Of a DNA stretch of 23,082 bases, positions 15,273 through 22,100 are shown piece by piece (the stretch's first letter is position 1; the number at the start of each line of letters is the position of its first letter). Source of the DNA: an uncultured Eisenbergiella sp. GTDB lineage: Bacteria; Bacillota; Clostridia; Lachnospirales; Lachnospiraceae. The stretch covers positions 1-23,082 of the forward strand of contig CARDPF010000006.1 of NCBI GenBank assembly GCA_948960675.1. Reading direction: 5' to 3'. The notes beneath the pieces are model-generated. The model was not told the DNA's origin, did no database searches, and saw only the letters and a program-made list of their open reading frames with translations. The position numbers and the translations under genes were made by a program.

Positions 15273-15785
15273 ATGTCAAAAACAAGGGAAGAAATTGTGG
15301 GGCGGCTGCTTGACAGCTATCGGGCTTATTATAATATCGAACGGTTTGGGGAAGCACAAAAGCCGCTCAGGGCACGTTGCGAGTATTTTGCGCATTCCGG
15401 GAAATATGTACTTTCTAAGAAGGCGGAATTATGGTCTGCCGACAGTGAAGAATTTCTTTATCTTTTGGATGTCCCATGTCTTACGCTTCCCCTTTTTGAA
15501 GAGTGGCGGGACTTTGTCTATGAGGACGGCATGAAGCGGATTCATGTGGGCCCTGGTCATATGTACTCTTTCATCACGCCGGTGTTTATCTGCACTTCCT
15601 GCGAAAAAGCAGCCCTTTTAGCGGTGAAGAAATGCCGGATCTACAAAAGTTTTCATTTTTCGCTGCATGGTTGGATGGATTATCATGTCGCCGTGCTGGA
15701 TTTGGGGAAAGGCAGGGTTTATTCCAATTTCAGCGGCCATTCGACGGCGAAAGTTTTGAAAAAAATATTAGGTAAAGTTTTATGA
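15273..15785 (+). CDS. Protein of unknown function upstream of cstA
   Basis: A 170-residue, probably cytoplasmic protein; no signal peptide or membrane segment is visible. It is rich in aromatic residues, Cys and His. Notable points are a C107-T-S-C110 pair, single cysteines at 36 and 69, and conserved-looking stretches HVGPGHMYSFITPVF and SLHGWMDYHVAVLDL. It ends in a basic helix (STAKVLKKILGKVL). I do not recognise the family; it is not the short YbdD/YjiX partner (about 65 residues) that accompanies CstA/BtsT in enterobacteria. It is the first gene after a strong promoter and lies 16 bases before cstA, so the two are probably co-expressed. The start is ATG 15273 with GGAGAG at 15262-15267. 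Metal binding or transporter regulation is only a guess. Confidence 0.8.
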   Translation: MSKTREEIVGRLLDSYRAYYNIERFGEAQKPLRARCEYFAHSGKYVLSKKAELWSADSEEFLYLLDVPCLTLPLFEEWRDFVYEDGMKRIHVGPGHMYSFITPVFICTSCEKAALLAVKKCRIYKSFHFSLHGWMDYHVAVLDLGKGRVYSNFSGHSTAKVLKKILGKVL

Positions 15786-15801
15786 AAAGGAGAGAGTGTG
15801 T

Positions 15802-17511
15802 ATGAATGCATTGGTGCTTTTGGTTATTTGTATCGCAGTCTTAGTCTGTGGCTATATCTTTTACGGAGGCTGGCTGGCAAAGCAGTGGGGAGTTGGGGAG
15901 AATCAGGAAGAAACCCCTGCCCATACCCTGCAGGACGGTGTGGATTATGTGCCTGCAAAGGCTCCTGTTTTGATGGGACACCATTTCTCATCCATCGCCG
16001 GGGCGGCGCCGATTACCGGACCGATCGGCGCTGCCATTTTCGGGTGGCTTCCCGTAACGTTATGGGTTTTAATCGGCGGTATTTTCTTTGGCGGGATGCA
16101 TGATTTCGGTGCATTGTTTGCGTCTGTCCGTCACAAGGGACAATCCATTGGGGAGATTATTTCTGCCAACATGAGCCGTCGTGCGAAAAAGCTGTTTGTT
16201 ACGTTTGCTTACCTGACCCTGATTCTGGTGGTTGCAGCGTTTGGCTCCATTGTGGCATCCACTTTTGGCGCAAGCTATACGGAGACAGGTGCGGTTGATT
16301 ATGCGGCGTCGGTTTCCCAGGCTTGTGTTGCCATGGTGTCCGTTTTGTTTATCCTGATTGCCATTGTATTTGGATTTCTTGTGTACAGACGCAATGTCCC
16401 CATGGGAATTGCATCTGTGGCAGGGGTGGTTGCGATTGTAATCGTCATAGCCGTCGGCATGAATTTTCATCCGATTTATCTGTCTGCCAATACATGGATG
16501 GTTATTGTGGGAATTTATATCGCGGTGGCTTCCGTGACACCGGTTTGGATTTTGTTACAGCCGCGTGACTACTTAAGTTCTTTCCTGCTTTATGCCATGC
16601 TGGGGATCGCAGTGATTGGCGTGGTGGGTGCGCACCCTTCCATTGATCCAGACTTATTCCCTGCTTTTGGGGGATTTGCGGTGGATAACGGTAACGGTGT
16701 CCAGTACTTGTTTCCGGTTTTGTTTACTACAGTGGCATGCGGTGCGATTTCCGGTTTCCATTCCCTGGTATCTTCCGGAACCACTTCCAAGCAGTTGGAC
16801 AAAGAAAAAGACGCAAAGCCTATTGCGTACGGCGGCATGCTGTTAGAGTGTGTGCTTGCGATTCTTACCCTGTGTGCAATTGGGTATGCCAGAAAAATCG
16901 GAACGACAAACGGTGCGACCGATATTTTTGCAGGCGGTATCGCCGGTATGGTAGCGGCCATTCCCGGATTGAAAGGTCTGGAAAATATTTTGTATACATT
17001 GCTTGTCCTGACCTATTCTGCATTTTGCCTGACATCCCTGGATACGGCAACCAGGCTGGGACGCTTTATGTTTCAGGAATTTTGGCTTGAGCCGGGACAG
17101 ACCGTTGGGGATGTCAAGGAAGGTTGGAAAAAACTGATGGTAAATCCGTATTTTGCGACAGCAGTGACGGTTGTATTGGGGATTCTTCTTGGTTTGACTG
17201 GTTACAGCAAGATCTGGGGGCTGTTTGGCGCTGCCAACCAGCTGCTGGCAGGACTGGGGCTGCTGGCCGTGGCAACCTGGCTTGGCAATGTGGGCAGGAA
17301 TAATAAGATGTTCTTATTTCCGATGGCCTTCATGATGGTGGTCACGATCTGTTCCCTTGCCCTGACCGTGAAAAATCAGGTTGGCCTTATTATGGCGGGA
17401 ACGAGCGACTGGGGTCCCTATGCACAGGTATTTTTCGGTGTGCTTTTGATTATTCTGGCGGTAATCCTTGTAATAGAGGGCATCCAGACCCTGAAGACCC
17501 AGAAAGCGTAA
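15802..17511 (+). CDS. cstA: CstA-family carbon starvation / pyruvate or peptide transporter
   Basis: A 569-residue polytopic membrane protein with about 14-16 hydrophobic segments. Family signatures are GHHFSSIAGAAPITGPI near the N-terminus, GGMHDFGALFASVRH, FHSLVSSGTTSKQL and SLDTATRLGRF. E. coli CstA and BtsT transport pyruvate and have been linked to peptide uptake. This protein is shorter than E. coli CstA (about 700), as is usual in Firmicutes. ATG 15802 has AGGAG nine bases upstream; GTG 15796 in frame would sit too close to it. A long perfect hairpin begins at the stop codon. Confidence 0.92.
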   Translation: MNALVLLVICIAVLVCGYIFYGGWLAKQWGVGENQEETPAHTLQDGVDYVPAKAPVLMGHHFSSIAGAAPITGPIGAAIFGWLPVTLWVLIGGIFFGGMHDFGALFASVRHKGQSIGEIISANMSRRAKKLFVTFAYLTLILVVAAFGSIVASTFGASYTETGAVDYAASVSQACVAMVSVLFILIAIVFGFLVYRRNVPMGIASVAGVVAIVIVIAVGMNFHPIYLSANTWMVIVGIYIAVASVTPVWILLQPRDYLSSFLLYAMLGIAVIGVVGAHPSIDPDLFPAFGGFAVDNGNGVQYLFPVLFTTVACGAISGFHSLVSSGTTSKQLDKEKDAKPIAYGGMLLECVLAILTLCAIGYARKIGTTNGATDIFAGGIAGMVAAIPGLKGLENILYTLLVLTYSAFCLTSLDTATRLGRFMFQEFWLEPGQTVGDVKEGWKKLMVNPYFATAVTVVLGILLGLTGYSKIWGLFGAANQLLAGLGLLAVATWLGNVGRNNKMFLFPMAFMMVVTICSLALTVKNQVGLIMAGTSDWGPYAQVFFGVLLIILAVILVIEGIQTLKTQKA

Positions 17512-17538
17512 CAGTTTAGCCTTCGGCTAAACTGTTAC
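17508..17538 (+). terminator. Perfect hairpin at the cstA stop codon
   Basis: A 14-base perfect stem, GTAACAGTTTAGCC / GGCTAAACTGTTAC, around TTC. The left arm contains the cstA TAA stop. No T-tract follows, so this is not a classical intrinsic terminator. It may protect the 3' end of the mRNA or act together with the next hairpin. Confidence 0.6.
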
Positions 17539-17545
17539 GGAAGAT

Positions 17546-17635
17546 GCACACAAAACGCGATTTTATCGCGTTTTGTGTGCGTGAAGCCCTCGCAAAATCG
17601 CGCACAGGGCACGATTTTGACTTCGCGGGATTATG
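17546..17635. repeat. Palindromic element: long perfect hairpin plus second imperfect hairpin
   Basis: The left arm GCACACAAAACGCGAT (17546-17561) pairs perfectly over 16 bases with 17565-17580 across a TTT loop. Immediately after it, CAAAATCG (17593-17600) and CGATTTTG (17612-17619) form a second stem, with GAAG (17583-17586) and CTTC (17621-17624) able to extend it. The words CGCG, AAAATCG and CACA recur across both units, as in REP/BIME-like dispersed palindromes. I believe similar sequences recur in Lachnospiraceae intergenic regions, but that is memory, not a search. Confidence 0.6.
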
Positions 17636-17677
17636 GCTGAACTATAACATGTTTCCGTGAAAGCGGTATAAAAGTAC

Positions 17678-17706
17678 TTGACAAAGGCGTGGGGGAATGT
17701 TAAGCT
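17678..17706 (+). promoter_or_regulatory. Candidate promoter for the rplU operon
   Basis: A perfect TTGACA -35 (17678-17683), a 17-base spacer and TAAGCT (17701-17706), which matches only three of six -10 positions but is preceded by an extended -10 TG. It leaves a leader of roughly 95 bases before rplU. Confidence 0.5.
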
Positions 17707-17795
17707 GTATGGGTATGCCGCATAACGAGGTAAAAGTGCGCCTGCAGGCGCCACCACAGTTAGCGAGTAACGTTAATTTATTTAACGCTTGACAG
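17707..17795 (+). ncRNA. Probable ribosomal protein L21 leader (cis-regulatory RNA)
   Basis: The leader of rplU-prp-rpmA in Firmicutes often carries the L21 leader structure. Here the region contains a perfect 14-base self-complementary hairpin element, GCGCCTGCAGGCGC (17738-17751), the conserved-looking words CCGCATAACGAGG and CCACCACAGTTAGCGAG on either side of it, and a downstream stem CGTTAA / TTAACG. Ribosomal protein autoregulation is the usual interpretation. The assignment rests on position and recalled motif pattern; a covariance-model scan was not possible. Confidence 0.5.
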
Positions 17796-17807
17796 GAGGT
17801 GTCTTAG

Positions 17808-18113
17808 ATGTACGCAATTATTGCAACAGGTGGCAAGCAGTATAAGGTGTCGGAAGGCGATGTATTAAAAGTGGAGAAGCTCAACGCAGCAGCCGGAGAT
17901 ACCGTGACGTTTGACCAGGTAATCGCAGTGAATGATAACGGCTTAAAGGTGGGAGACAGCGTGGCCCAGGCAACCGTGACGGCGACCGTCGTCGGCGAAG
18001 GAAAAGGCCGCAAGATTATCGTTTACAAGTATAAGAGAAAAACCGGTTACCATAAGAAGAACGGCCACAGGCAAGCATACACACAGGTAAAGATTGAAAA
18101 GATCAATGGCTGA
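17808..18113 (+). CDS. rplU: 50S ribosomal protein L21
   Basis: A 101-residue protein matching L21 throughout: [18 protein letters not shown] at the start and the RNA-binding [15 protein letters not shown] segment near the end. It binds 23S rRNA in the large subunit. A strong AGGAGGTG ribosome binding site lies at 17795-17802. It is followed by prp and rpmA, the standard Firmicutes trio. Confidence 0.98.
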   Translation: MYAIIATGGKQYKVSEGDVLKVEKLNAAAGDTVTFDQVIAVNDNGLKVGDSVAQATVTATVVGEGKGRKIIVYKYKRKTGYHKKNGHRQAYTQVKIEKING

Positions 18114-18130
18114 TGGGCCATCGGTTTTTT
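18110..18130 (+). terminator. Weak terminator-like hairpin between rplU and prp
   Basis: CTGAT / ATCGG (one G-U pair) with a 5-base loop, followed directly by six T residues. An alternative pairing ATGGC / GCCAT overlaps it. It spans the rplU stop. Partial termination would lower prp and rpmA relative to rplU, but the stem is short. Confidence 0.35.
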
Positions 18131-18140
18131 GGTATGTGTT

Positions 18141-18470
18141 ATGACCACGGTTTTGGTAAAAAAGAAAAAAGATGGCAGGTACGCAGGCTTTGTATGTACG
18201 GGGCATGCCGGTTATGGCCATAGCGGCACGGACATTGTATGCAGTGCGGTTTCCGTTTTGACAATCAATACCGTAAATGCGGCAGAGCGGTTTGCCGGGC
18301 AGGACATGCATGTGACAAAAGGGCAGGAGGACGGCGTTCTGGAAGTTTGTTTTGCAGATCCTGTAAATGAGGGCACACAGCTTCTCATGGATGCCATGGT
18401 GCTGGGACTGCAGGACGTGGCCCGGGCGTATGGAAAGAAGTACCTGAGACTGAAATTTGAGGAGGTGTAG
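18141..18470 (+). CDS. prp: Ribosomal-processing cysteine protease Prp (YsxB)
   Basis: A 109-residue cysteine protease that removes the N-terminal extension of ribosomal protein L27 in Firmicutes. The catalytic pair is visible as H22 in GHAGYGHSG and C34 in DIVCSAVSVL, the same numbering as the characterised Staphylococcus enzyme. This supports ATG 18141 over the in-frame TTG at 18129. No clear Shine-Dalgarno site precedes it, which is unusual in this window; coupling to rplU translation is possible. Its substrate gene rpmA follows 3 bases later. Confidence 0.93.
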   Translation: MTTVLVKKKKDGRYAGFVCTGHAGYGHSGTDIVCSAVSVLTINTVNAAERFAGQDMHVTKGQEDGVLEVCFADPVNEGTQLLMDAMVLGLQDVARAYGKKYLRLKFEEV

Positions 18471-18473
18471 GAA

Positions 18474-18758
18474 ATGTTGAAGATGAACCTTCAGTTTTTT
18501 GCTCACAAGAAGGGGGTCGGTTCCACCAAGAACGGCAGGGATTCCGAATCCAAGAGACTGGGGGCAAAAAGGGCGGACGGACAGTTTGTAAAAGCCGGTA
18601 ACATTCTTTACAGACAGCGCGGAACCAAGATCCATCCCGGCATCAATGTCGGCAGGGGTGGTGACGATACCTTGTTTGCAAAGGTGGACGGCATTTTGAG
18701 ATTTGAGAGAAAAGGAAGAGACAGAAAGCAGGCTTCCGTATATCCTGTGGAACAGTAA
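18474..18758 (+). CDS. rpmA: 50S ribosomal protein L27 with cleavable N-terminal extension
   Basis: A 94-residue L27. The first nine residues, MLKMNLQFF, precede [12 protein letters not shown]. This is the Firmicutes-type extension that Prp cuts between F9 and A10, exposing the mature N-terminus that reaches the peptidyl transferase centre. The rest ([33 protein letters not shown]) is standard. GAGGAGGTG lies upstream within the end of prp. A strong terminator follows. Confidence 0.98.
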   Translation: MLKMNLQFFAHKKGVGSTKNGRDSESKRLGAKRADGQFVKAGNILYRQRGTKIHPGINVGRGGDDTLFAKVDGILRFERKGRDRKQASVYPVEQ

Positions 18759-18761
18759 GGC

Positions 18762-18795
18762 AAAGCCCCAAACAGAAATGTCTGGGGCTTTTTTT
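18762..18795 (+). terminator. Intrinsic terminator after rpmA
   Basis: A 9-base stem, AAAGCCCCA / TGGGGCTTT, with an inner ACA-GAAA-TGT mini-stem, ending in a T-tract of seven. It lies only 29 bases before the obg start, leaving no room for an evident promoter between them. Confidence 0.88.
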
Positions 18796-18824
18796 CCTAT
18801 GGGAGCGGCAGGCAAGAGGTGGAA

Positions 18825-20117
18825 ATGTTTGCAGACAGAACAAAGATCTATGTAAGAAGCGGCAAGGGGGGCGATGGACATGTCTCTTTCCGCAAGGAGA
18901 AGTTTGTTCCCGCAGGCGGCCCGGACGGCGGAGACGGGGGCAGGGGAGGGGACGTCGTTTTTGTTGTGGACGAAGGACTCAATACCCTGACGGATTTCCG
19001 GCATGTGGGCAAGTATAAGGCCGAGGACGGACAGGAAGGGAATAAGAAAAACTGCCGCGGCAAAGACGGGGCGGACATTATTTTGAAAGTTCCGCAGGGA
19101 ACGGTCATCAAGGAATTTGAGACGGGAAAAGTCATTGCGGATATGTCCGGGGACAACCGCCGGGTGGTTTTGCTCAAGGGGGGAAGGGGCGGAAAAGGAA
19201 ACCAGCACTATGCCACCAGCACGATGCAGGCGCCCAAATACGCACAGCCCGGCCAGCCGGCAAGGGAGCTTTGGCTGCAGCTGGAATTAAAAGTCATTGC
19301 GGACGTGGGGCTGGTGGGTTTTCCGAATGTGGGGAAATCCACGTTCCTTTCACGTGTGACCAATGCCAGGCCTAAGATTGCCAATTACCATTTTACGACC
19401 TTACAGCCAAACCTTGGGGTGGTGGACCTGGAGGGCGCAAAAGGGTTTGTGATTGCGGATATCCCGGGACTGATTGAGGGGGCCAGTGAGGGCGTGGGAC
19501 TGGGACATGAGTTTTTGCGCCATATTGAGCGGACGAAGGTATTGATCCATGTGGTGGATGCGGCCGGTACGGAAGGGCGTGACCCGATTGCGGATATTTA
19601 TGCAATCAACCGGGAACTGCAAAATTATCATGCGGGGCTTTCCGATAAACCGCAGGTGATCGCGGCGAATAAAGTGGATGCGATTTACGATGCGGCAGGG
19701 GAGGAACGTATTGCGGCAATCCGGGCAGAATTTGAACCGCAGGGCGTTTTGGTTTTCCCGGTTTCCGCAGTCAGCGGCCAAGGGGTGCAGAAGCTGCTTT
19801 ACCATGTGCGGCAGATGTTGGACGGGCTGGACGAAACCCCTGTGGTATTTGAGCCGGAATTTTTTCCGGAACTTGCTTTTACCGGTTCCGACGAACCGTA
19901 TACGGTTTTGTATGATGAGGAGGCGGACGAATATGTGGTGGAGGGGCCCAGGATTGAGCGGATGCTGGGATATACCAATCTGGAGTCCGAAAAAGGGTTT
20001 GCCTTTTTCCAACAGTTTTTAAAAACCTCCGGCATATTGGAGGAACTGGAGAAGCTGGGAATCAGGGAGGAGGATACGGTCCGGATGTATGGCCTGTCCT
20101 TCCAATATTACAAATAG
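18825..20117 (+). CDS. obg: Obg family GTPase (ribosome assembly / stress)
   Basis: A 430-residue protein with the three Obg parts: the Gly-rich Obg fold (1-158; SGKGGDGHVSFRKEKFVP, GGRGG repeats), the G domain (G1 GFPNVGKST 165-173, DIPGLIEGASEG, G4 NKVD 282-285) and a C-terminal OCT domain (about 345-425, with EYVVEGPRIERMLGYTN). Obg binds the 50S subunit and couples GTP/ppGpp levels to ribosome maturation. GTG 18819 is in frame, but ATG 18825 gives the family start MFADRTKIYV and has AGAGGTGG just upstream. The length is typical. Confidence 0.97.
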   Translation: MFADRTKIYVRSGKGGDGHVSFRKEKFVPAGGPDGGDGGRGGDVVFVVDEGLNTLTDFRHVGKYKAEDGQEGNKKNCRGKDGADIILKVPQGTVIKEFETGKVIADMSGDNRRVVLLKGGRGGKGNQHYATSTMQAPKYAQPGQPARELWLQLELKVIADVGLVGFPNVGKSTFLSRVTNARPKIANYHFTTLQPNLGVVDLEGAKGFVIADIPGLIEGASEGVGLGHEFLRHIERTKVLIHVVDAAGTEGRDPIADIYAINRELQNYHAGLSDKPQVIAANKVDAIYDAAGEERIAAIRAEFEPQGVLVFPVSAVSGQGVQKLLYHVRQMLDGLDETPVVFEPEFFPELAFTGSDEPYTVLYDEEADEYVVEGPRIERMLGYTNLESEKGFAFFQQFLKTSGILEELEKLGIREEDTVRMYGLSFQYYK

Positions 20118-20176
20118 AAACGCGATGGTTTTTCAACCGTGAATTTGCGCCTGCTATGGCGGGCAGGAAGGTTTAT

Positions 20177-20479
20177 ATGATAAATTTGACGAGCAAACAA
20201 AGGGCGTATCTGATGAAGCTGGCCTCCGGACTGGATCCGATTTTCCAGATCGGCAGGGCAGGTTTGACGCCGGAGGGGACGGAGGCCATACGGGATGCCC
20301 TGCGGGTGAGGGAACTGGTCAAGATTTCCGTCCTGAAAAACTGCATGGAGGATCCGAGAAAAATCGGAGAGATGGTGGCGGAGCGCACCCATTCCACCCT
20401 TGTGCAGGTGATAGGGAAAAAAATTGTCCTATACAAGGAAAGCAGGGAGAAGAAAAAGATTGAACTTCCGCTTCCGTGA
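20177..20479 (+). CDS. yhbY: YhbY-family RNA-binding protein (CRM domain)
   Basis: A 100-residue CRM-domain protein associated with pre-50S particles. Family features are LTSKQRAYLMKLASGLDPIFQIGRAGLTP at the start (GxxG-type loop) and VQVIGKKIVLYKES near the end. ATG 20177 with AGGAAGG about seven bases upstream fits the family N-terminus; an in-frame ATG at 20156 lacks a ribosome binding site. It lies between obg and nadD, its usual place. Confidence 0.94.
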   Translation: MINLTSKQRAYLMKLASGLDPIFQIGRAGLTPEGTEAIRDALRVRELVKISVLKNCMEDPRKIGEMVAERTHSTLVQVIGKKIVLYKESREKKKIELPLP

Positions 20480-20492
20480 GGGAGTATATGTG

Positions 20493-21095
20493 ATGAAAAA
20501 GATCGGTATCCTGGGGGGAACCTTTAACCCGATTCATAACGGGCACCTGCTTTTGGCGGAGACTGCACGCACATTCTGCGAATTGGATGAAGTCTGGCTG
20601 ATTCCCAGCGGCTGCTCCTACATGAAGGAGCAGGAGGGGATTCTTCCCGGAAGCGTGCGGCTTTTGATGGTGAGAATGGCAGCTGCAGACAACCCGTATT
20701 TCAAGGTGTCCGCCATGGAGGTGGAGCGGGAGGGTTACTCTTATACCTGCGAGACACTGCAGGAGATTGGCCGTAAAAATCCGGATGCAACGCTTTACTA
20801 CATTGTGGGGGCAGACACCTTGTTTCATATGGAAAGCTGGAAAGACCCGCAGGGGATTTTTTCCGCCTGTGTGACGGTGGCGGCCGTCCGGGAAGGATGG
20901 CAGGAGTCTGGGATTTTAAAGCAGGCATCTTACCTATCGGAAAAATACCATGCGGATATCCGTATGCTGCCATCCCTTTGCGTTGCCATTTCCGCTACAG
21001 ATATCCGCGACAAGTGCAGACAGGGACATTCGGTCCGCTATCTTGTCCCGGAAAACGTCAGGATCTTTTTGGAGCAAAACCATTATTATGCCTAG
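20493..21095 (+). CDS. nadD: Nicotinate-nucleotide adenylyltransferase
   Basis: A 200-residue NAD biosynthesis enzyme that adenylates nicotinate mononucleotide. The nucleotidyltransferase motif GGTFNPIHNGH is at residues 8-18 and the second signature ISATDIRDKC near the C-terminus, with YIVGADTLFHMESWKDP between. The frame is open back to 20424 across the end of yhbY, but ATG 20493 with GGGAG nine bases upstream gives the family start. Confidence 0.96.
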   Translation: MKKIGILGGTFNPIHNGHLLLAETARTFCELDEVWLIPSGCSYMKEQEGILPGSVRLLMVRMAAADNPYFKVSAMEVEREGYSYTCETLQEIGRKNPDATLYYIVGADTLFHMESWKDPQGIFSACVTVAAVREGWQESGILKQASYLSEKYHADIRMLPSLCVAISATDIRDKCRQGHSVRYLVPENVRIFLEQNHYYA

Positions 21096-21107
21096 GAGGG
21101 GGCTTCC

Positions 21108-21689
21108 ATGAAGCAGTCAGATATTACCAAAATCCGCAGGTCCATGGAAAAAAAATTGGATGCCAAGCGTTACGAACACACCTTAGGGGTAGCCTATACG
21201 TCGGCCGCGCTTGCCATGCGGTATGGACAGGATATGAATAACGCGCTGGTTGCCGGGCTTTTGCACGACTGTGCAAAATGCATGACCAATGAAAAGAGGC
21301 TTTCCATCTGTGCAAAGCACAATATTGCCGTGACAAAGGCAGAGGAGCAAAATCCGTTTTTGCTGCATGCGAAGGTGGGGAGTTTTTTGGCCATGAAAAA
21401 ATACGGCGTGACGGATAAAGATGTGATCAATGCCATTTTAAACCACACCACCGGACGGCCCGGCATGTCGCTTTTGGAGAAAATTGTCTGGATTGCGGAT
21501 TATATAGAGCCGGGAAGGAGACAGGCCCCCAATCTTGAAAAGATTCGCAAGCTTGCCTTTGTGGATTTGGATCAGGCGCTGCTTACGGCATTGGAGGACA
21601 CGCTGCAGTATCTGAGCCGCTGCAAAATGGAAATAGATTCCATGACACAGAAAACCTATGATTTTTACAAGAATGGAGGACAGGACTGA
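21108..21689 (+). CDS. yqeK: YqeK-family HD-domain Ap4A hydrolase (symmetrical)
   Basis: A 193-residue HD-domain phosphohydrolase. Metal ligands appear as H24 (YEHTLGV), H53-D54 (LLHDCAK), a later His-containing segment (LLHAKVGSF, ILNHTTG) and the closing acidic residue in IADYIEPGR. The family hydrolyses diadenosine tetraphosphate symmetrically in Firmicutes. The start is ATG with AGGAGGGGG upstream, 12 bases after nadD. Confidence 0.94.
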   Translation: MKQSDITKIRRSMEKKLDAKRYEHTLGVAYTSAALAMRYGQDMNNALVAGLLHDCAKCMTNEKRLSICAKHNIAVTKAEEQNPFLLHAKVGSFLAMKKYGVTDKDVINAILNHTTGRPGMSLLEKIVWIADYIEPGRRQAPNLEKIRKLAFVDLDQALLTALEDTLQYLSRCKMEIDSMTQKTYDFYKNGGQD

Positions 21690-22058
21690 ATGACACAGGC
21701 GGTAGGGATGACCAGACTTGCGATTGAAGCGTTGGAGGATAAAAAGGCGGAAGATATCTGCGTGATTGATATCAGTCATGTTTCCGTTCTTGCGGACTAT
21801 TTCCTGATTGCCAGCGGCAATAACAAAAATCAGGTACAGGCCATGATTGACAGTGTGGAGGAGAAGCTTGGCAGGGCCGGATATGCGGTGAAACATGTGG
21901 AAGGCTACCAGACCGGAAACTGGATTTTAATGGATTATGGGGACCTGATCGTGCATGTATTTGACAGGCAAAACCGCCTGTTTTACGATCTGGAAAGAAT
22001 CTGGCGGGACGGCAGGAGCATGGATGCAGGGCAATTTTTAAAAGAGTACCAAGACTGA
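21690..22058 (+). CDS. rsfS: Ribosome silencing factor RsfS
   Basis: A 122-residue RsfS/Iojap-family protein that binds L14 and blocks subunit joining in starvation. Motifs: VIDISHVSVLADYFLIASG, the HVEGY segment, NWILMDYGDLIVHVF and the closing YDLERIW. The ATG follows directly on the yqeK TGA, with GGAGGACAGG in the yqeK end as ribosome binding site. Confidence 0.96.
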   Translation: MTQAVGMTRLAIEALEDKKAEDICVIDISHVSVLADYFLIASGNNKNQVQAMIDSVEEKLGRAGYAVKHVEGYQTGNWILMDYGDLIVHVFDRQNRLFYDLERIWRDGRSMDAGQFLKEYQD

Positions 22059-22100
22059 AAAGGAAGAGGAAACGGCATCGGATAAGGAAGGAAAAAAGGA

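Noticed and set aside
15241..15534. A 97-codon plus-strand frame overlapping the unknown gene before cstA
   Set aside because: It is out of frame with the better-supported ATG 15273 gene, which has a ribosome binding site and continues to a stop close to cstA.
17563..17757. A 64-codon minus-strand open frame in the cstA-rplU gap
   Set aside because: Its translation comes from the palindromic element; such frames in repeats are usually spurious.
17943..19208. A 421-codon minus-strand open frame opposite rplU, prp, rpmA and obg
   Set aside because: It crosses four conserved plus-strand genes and a terminator; the translation looks like no known protein.
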